Shown piece after piece: positions 59,720 to 64,000 of a DNA stretch of 64,000 nucleotides. This stretch comes from Anisakis pegreffii. Its lineage: Eukaryota; Nematoda; Chromadorea; Rhabditida; Anisakidae. A model generated the notes under the pieces. It had not been told where the DNA came from and did no database searches. It saw nothing but the letters and a program-made list of their open reading frames with translations. The stretch is taken from positions 17,188-81,187 of the forward strand of contig JAPYMA010000799.1 in NCBI GenBank assembly GCA_035041965.1, written 5' to 3'. How positions within the stretch are numbered: position 1 is the stretch's first letter; every line of letters begins with the position of its first letter. The translations under genes were made by a program, and so were the position numbers.

Positions 59720-60712
59720 CGTTCATTGAGTCAATCAATGATATTCAATCCAACAATCTCACTCGATTCGAATAGAACCAGTTGAATAGATCGGAAAAAA
59801 ATTAAATGCATGTGCTGCTTTACGACGAAGTTAACGGGATTTAGCGTACGAAAAATTTCTAAGATTTAGAGATTGAAATGAACTCGAGTAACTACTGAGT
59901 TTAATGAACGAGTTGAAACATAAACTGGAAAGGGTTTGATGAGTAATGGAACAAACCAGCTAGGAGAAATATTCGAATTTAATTACAAGGAGCAGTTAGA
60001 CGTGAAGCTTTTATTTGGGTGGAGGGGAGGGGGGGGGAGGAAACAGACTTCAAATTCTTGCCGCTACCCTTCTTAAATTATAATTTCGACAAGAAGAACA
60101 ACGGTAAGAATGTGAAATCATGGTTAGCATCATGTCCATCAGTGGATTTCACAATCGCGAATCGAATATCAATCGGATTCAAGACGTAGAATACGTGGAT
60201 GAGCATCAACTTCCCTTCTAACGAAAAAATTTCGGGTATATGAAAACTAAAATTCATGGCAAACCATCACTCTGCTCATAAAATCTGAAATGATGAGCTG
60301 CGATTCAATGATAGTATTCATCGAAATTTTTATCACTGTCCAATTCCAAAATACAACCTAGTAATAAACATTCCAATAATCCTAGTAACAATAATAACAA
60401 TCCTGGTAATAAATAGTCCTACAAATGTTTCATCGGCGCTGTTTCTTTATATCTCAACGCTCTCAGTTCGTTGATTCTAATCAAAAATTAGACACCTTAA
60501 TGAATAAATATTTTCCAGTGAAAGTTTGATCGGTTTTCTACAGGTGGGTGGGCTTTATAAAGAAACGTGTGGCAAATCAGCGTCGGGTGAGTCTTGTCGT
60601 TGGTGAATTTTACAGATTGTCGGATGAATTGCATTTAGCCGAGTGAACTTTATAGATTCATTTTGATTTTGTGTTAATCTGTAAGAGTCACTCGCATCAC
60701 TCGAGCATCCAG
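59720..60712. other. Upstream flank of the PQBP1 gene
   Basis: About 1 kb of AT-rich DNA that should contain the PQBP1 promoter. It has one G-run tract (60017-60040) roughly 300 bases upstream of the start codon. No other gene is visible. Confidence 0.4.
60017..60040 (+). repeat. G-run tract, possible G-quadruplex
   Basis: GGG, GG, GGGG and a run of nine G lie within 24 bases, about 300 bases upstream of the PQBP1 start on the opposite strand. Confidence 0.5.
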
Positions 60713-61019
60713 ACACACTGACGGTGTTGGGAACCGCAAGATTTTTCTCGGTAATCACCGACCGAGAGCCCTGTCGGTGATTACCGCAACTCGGTATTCA
60801 CCGACTGCATAATTTTGAGCGTCGGTCGGTTGCGGTCTGGTTGTAACCGCGGGGCGATTTGCCACGGTCACCGACCGAGCGAGTCTTGTCGGTTGCGGTC
60901 GGTGGTCACCGACGGGTCGGTAATCGCTGCAACTCGGTATTCACCGACGGTCGGGGACTACCGCAAAACCGGAGGTGATTACCGACCGACGGTGATCACC
61001 GACCCAACACTACACACTG
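60713..61019. mobile_element. GC-rich hAT-like MITE with 8-bp target duplication
   Basis: The direct repeat ACACACTG (60713-60720 and 61012-61019) brackets a 291-bp element (60721-61011). Its ends are short inverted repeats (ACGGTGTTGGG at the left, CCCAACACT at the right). The interior is built from many direct and inverted copies of a motif like CGGTAATCACCGACC and CGGTCGG, so it can fold heavily. It is much richer in GC than its surroundings. No transposase is encoded. Frames across it are repeat-derived. Confidence 0.85.
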
Positions 61020-63333
61020 TACTTCATAGACGACCCGAAATTAGCACCCTCACTTCTTTAATTTTGTTCAATAACTAGTGTCACAGCGCATCAGTAGGCA
61101 ATGACATTTTCACCACGGGGAAGTGGTTATCCGATACATGGTAATCGTGCAGTTTAAGTCAAGGAGAAAGGGATGTAGTCTATAACACACACAGAACATA
61201 CATCAGCCATGGCATACATGAAGATATTGTACTACAGCTATTTCCTCATAATAACAACTGATTTCTTGAACGAGTAAGGAGCTAATCATTGGTTCTGGAT
61301 GTTGATGGGGTTATTAGGATTGTTCTTACTAGCTCTAATAAACTTCGTTTGTTCCGGAGCTAGCGATAAAAACCAGTATGACGGCTGTTACTTTATTAGA
61401 TTTAGTCTGTAAATTAGTGGAGAACGTGAACTTACAAATGAGTGGTTACTAAGCATTTTACCTAAGTGGTGTTGATAGCGTTTCTACTATTTGGAGTGAA
61501 CCGAGTTTTCGAAGACTCCTTCTAAAGAAAAGGATGAAGTGACTTTCAGCTTGAGCAATTTACCATTACAATTGCCATCTTTCTTGTATGGTTACGTTCA
61601 CGAATTTCCTCGCTCAGTTTTTAGTTGATCGAAGGAAAGAGGAGCATGCGTGTATATTCAGAAGCGCTGACTGAACACTGTTGAAGATTTCGATACGAAG
61701 CCTGACTCATTGCTGCCGGAATGAAATGCAGAAGGTTCTTTCGAAGTTACAAGCTCCCACAGAAGAAAAAAAACTGAACATGAGTCAGAGACATCAACCT
61801 TTCTGTACGCATCACTAATTTTCAAACAATGACGCTCACTCTAGTTTGCCGATCTGATCATAGCATTTACTCTAACATGCATTATACGTCAAGGCTGCAA
61901 ATGCTGCATTCGTTGTATTGCTTTGCCATGCCTTTCCTATGCTAAATGACATGCTAAATGTCTTTCATAAATTCTTTCTCCCTTCGAGAGAACCTATCAT
62001 CTTACTGGAGAATTCTTATTTTTTGTCATATCGCCATGTTTTTCGAAAGAATCTAATTCATTCCTAGAGTTTTGTTTTATTATGCCCAGGGTATACATGA
62101 CGGACGATTTTCCCATGAAACGTCCCTCAACTCTCGATTACTTACTTCAGTTACACTTTGCTGAATCGCTAACAATGTTTTGCACCAGCATATTTTCAAA
62201 ATGCCTCTTCACATCGATATTTCAAAAAGCCTTTAAATTTCAAGTTCTTAGTCCTCAACTGCGATGCAAACAATCCTAGAACCAATACTGCACTTGAATT
62301 CACTCAGACCTGTCGGCACAAAACTACACCAGTTGCCGCCATGACAATCCTAAACTCAACAGATGTTGACAATTCGTTGACCCTTTGAGGCGATTTCGGT
62401 GTAATGTGTGGTAACACGTGGAGAAACATTTATACAGCTGTCGCGCCACGCACCATTGATATTTTCAAATTTATCCCAATCTCAGCGAAGTTTTGAGTTG
62501 AATTCCGGGCAAGAGCATCAAACTTGAGCCTGAGCCTAGCATGTGACATCGAATTGTACCTGAGTGGTTTGTGCCGGATCCTTATGCACTTTTAGGTTCT
62601 ACCTCGTTTATGGAACGCCACCAAATCATGCCCAGCAATGTTTCCCTTCATTATGCGTGGCGTGACCGCATCAAAAACACGATAATGATCAAAGAGAGGA
62701 TGGATACGGTAATGAACGCACGAAAACACGAAACAATCACATAAACAACAACGCAAAACAATTACATAAATAACAACAACAGCAAGGGGATAATCAAACA
62801 AATATTCACATAAACACGAGATTTCAATGCCCATATCCAATCACACAATCCGAAACAGGATAACACGAACAAATTCTAAAAGAATATCTTGAAAACGAAA
62901 TCGAATCAAGCCAGTTGGAATCATTTCGGTTCAATTCAAAAGTAGTTTGAGGTCAAGTCAAGGTAATGCTAAGTGAAGCTTTACTCAGGTCTTGCTGCCT
63001 CTACAAGGTATAAGAACAGTCCGAGGAATGCTGCCCATCTTTCTATTCCTCGAGTTATCATCTGAGAACTCGAATGATAAAGTTTGAGAATATTTCACGA
63101 TGTTACCCCGAAAACGCTACTTCAAAAACACTATCTTTATAACTTACACATCAACTCATTCCAAGCCTGAGAAGACGCTTTGCTAGCAACAAAGAGAAAA
63201 TTCTAACTCCCTATGCACGGATCAAACCGCAGTCATCCAGTTCAACCTTAGCCCGTGATATAAACTCTCAAAACTGGTCAATTGTTGAGCACAGAGGCGA
63301 TGACTTATCGAGTACCTCATCACCACTCATGTT
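61020..63333. other. Right-hand intergenic stretch
   Basis: About 2.3 kb with no coding region or RNA gene that I can support. The composition is less AT-skewed than the left of the window. The short open frames have no recognisable features. Confidence 0.4.
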
Positions 63334-63523
63334 AGACAATAACTGCACTGGCAAGGGAAATAAGGATGTCATCATAGATGTGTATGAATGCCATCATGAC
63401 ACTAGCTAATAGATAAGCTTCGGCGAGTAACCACAAACACCTGAGGGTCGAGTCACCAGTCAGCGACTCGACTCTACATGATGAGTGGTCCAGGCGAACT
63501 TTCCAGACCTACCGCTAACTTCA
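63334..63523 (+). repeat. 190-bp repeat unit, copy 1
   Basis: This is identical to 63811-64000 except for one base (C/T near 63507). It starts AGACAATAACTGCACTGGCA. It contains an inverted repeat, AGGGTCGAGTC (63444-63454) against GACTCGACTCT (63465-63475), around a 10-base loop. Confidence 0.93.
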
Positions 63524-63810
63524 TAAGGCGATTCATACCCTACGTTAGTGAGGCTCAATTTTTAGGGAACATTTTCTTCTTTTGATATGCCGGTACAGCC
63601 ATTATCAACACCTGAGGTTAGCTCTCCCGCAAACTAACTAATACGTTATTTTTAATACTATAACTTTAGACTGAGATTTAAGCTCTCAGAAGTGGTCAAT
63701 TATTGAAGACAAACTTTGGATGTTGGTGTTTAATTGAAAACCTTTTCCCCAATGAAGAGACTATAGTGCTTCCTATCCCATTCGAGTGGAGTGTTTGAAG
63801 TCATTATGAC

Positions 63811-64000
63811 AGACAATAACTGCACTGGCAAGGGAAATAAGGATGTCATCATAGATGTGTATGAATGCCATCATGACACTAGCTAATAGATAAGCTTCGG
63901 CGAGTAACCACAAACACCTGAGGGTCGAGTCACCAGTCAGCGACTCGACTCTACATGATGAGTGGTCCAGGCGAACTTTCCAGATCTACCGCTAACTTCA
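63811..64000 (+). repeat. 190-bp repeat unit, copy 2 (runs to window edge)
   Basis: This is the second copy, 477 bases downstream of the first in the same orientation. It includes the same stem-loop at 63921-63952. Sequence just before each copy is also weakly related (CTCTCAAAACTGGTCAATTG against CTCTCAGAAGTGGTCAATTA), which suggests a larger diverged tandem unit. The copy may continue beyond the window. Confidence 0.9.

Overview
The window looks like about 64 kb of AT-rich nematode nuclear DNA. Genes are sparse and intron-rich. Introns begin with GT and most end in a TTTTCAG-like site. Several families point to nematodes: a transthyretin-like (TTR) secreted protein, a KGB-type JNK kinase with an S-x-Y activation loop, a quahog-type hedgehog-related protein, and a block of TTAGGC telomere-type hexamers. 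The long intergenic spaces and microsatellites would suit a non-rhabditid (perhaps spirurine) parasite genome, but the species cannot be named from this alone. Gene models were spliced by eye, using splice signals, reading phase and family alignment from memory.

Layout, left to right. Plus strand: an ACSL3/4-type long-chain acyl-CoA synthetase missing its 5' end (163-4952); a 221-bp inverted-repeat element carrying telomere-type repeats (5797-6033); an unrecognised Q/N/A/S-rich gene with two conserved-looking domains (6675-10641); a 5-kb AT-rich gap; the zinc-finger repressor FEZF (15967-18150), with an Eh1 motif and six C2H2 fingers. Minus strand: a three-exon TTR-like gene (20403-21258) with a perfect hairpin just downstream. 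Plus strand: a KGB-type JNK kinase (26198-28696) with a hAT-like MITE in an intron; an ITP/CHH-like neurohormone precursor with a long polyalanine tract (34769-35762). Minus strand: a dihydroceramide desaturase (38394-40316). Plus strand: a hedgehog-related Hint protein, quahog-like (44585-50543). Minus strand: an IQ-plus-AAA protein resembling IQCA/DRC11 (52080-55596) and a PQBP1 orthologue (57833-59719). The right end holds a second hAT-like MITE (60713-61019) and two near-identical 190-bp copies 477 bp apart that run to the window edge.

The genes are not in operons and alternate in strand. They cover lipid activation and sphingolipid synthesis (ACSL, DEGS), secreted and extracellular signalling (TTR-like, CHH-like, hedgehog-related), stress kinase signalling (KGB), neuronal transcription (FEZF) and splicing (PQBP1). 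The points most worth a second look are the CHH-like hormone precursor, the IQ-AAA (N-DRC-like) gene in a phylum without motile cilia, the MITE carrying telomere repeats, the perfect 24-bp hairpin, two introns that seem to end in TTTTCAT, and the terminal duplicated unit.
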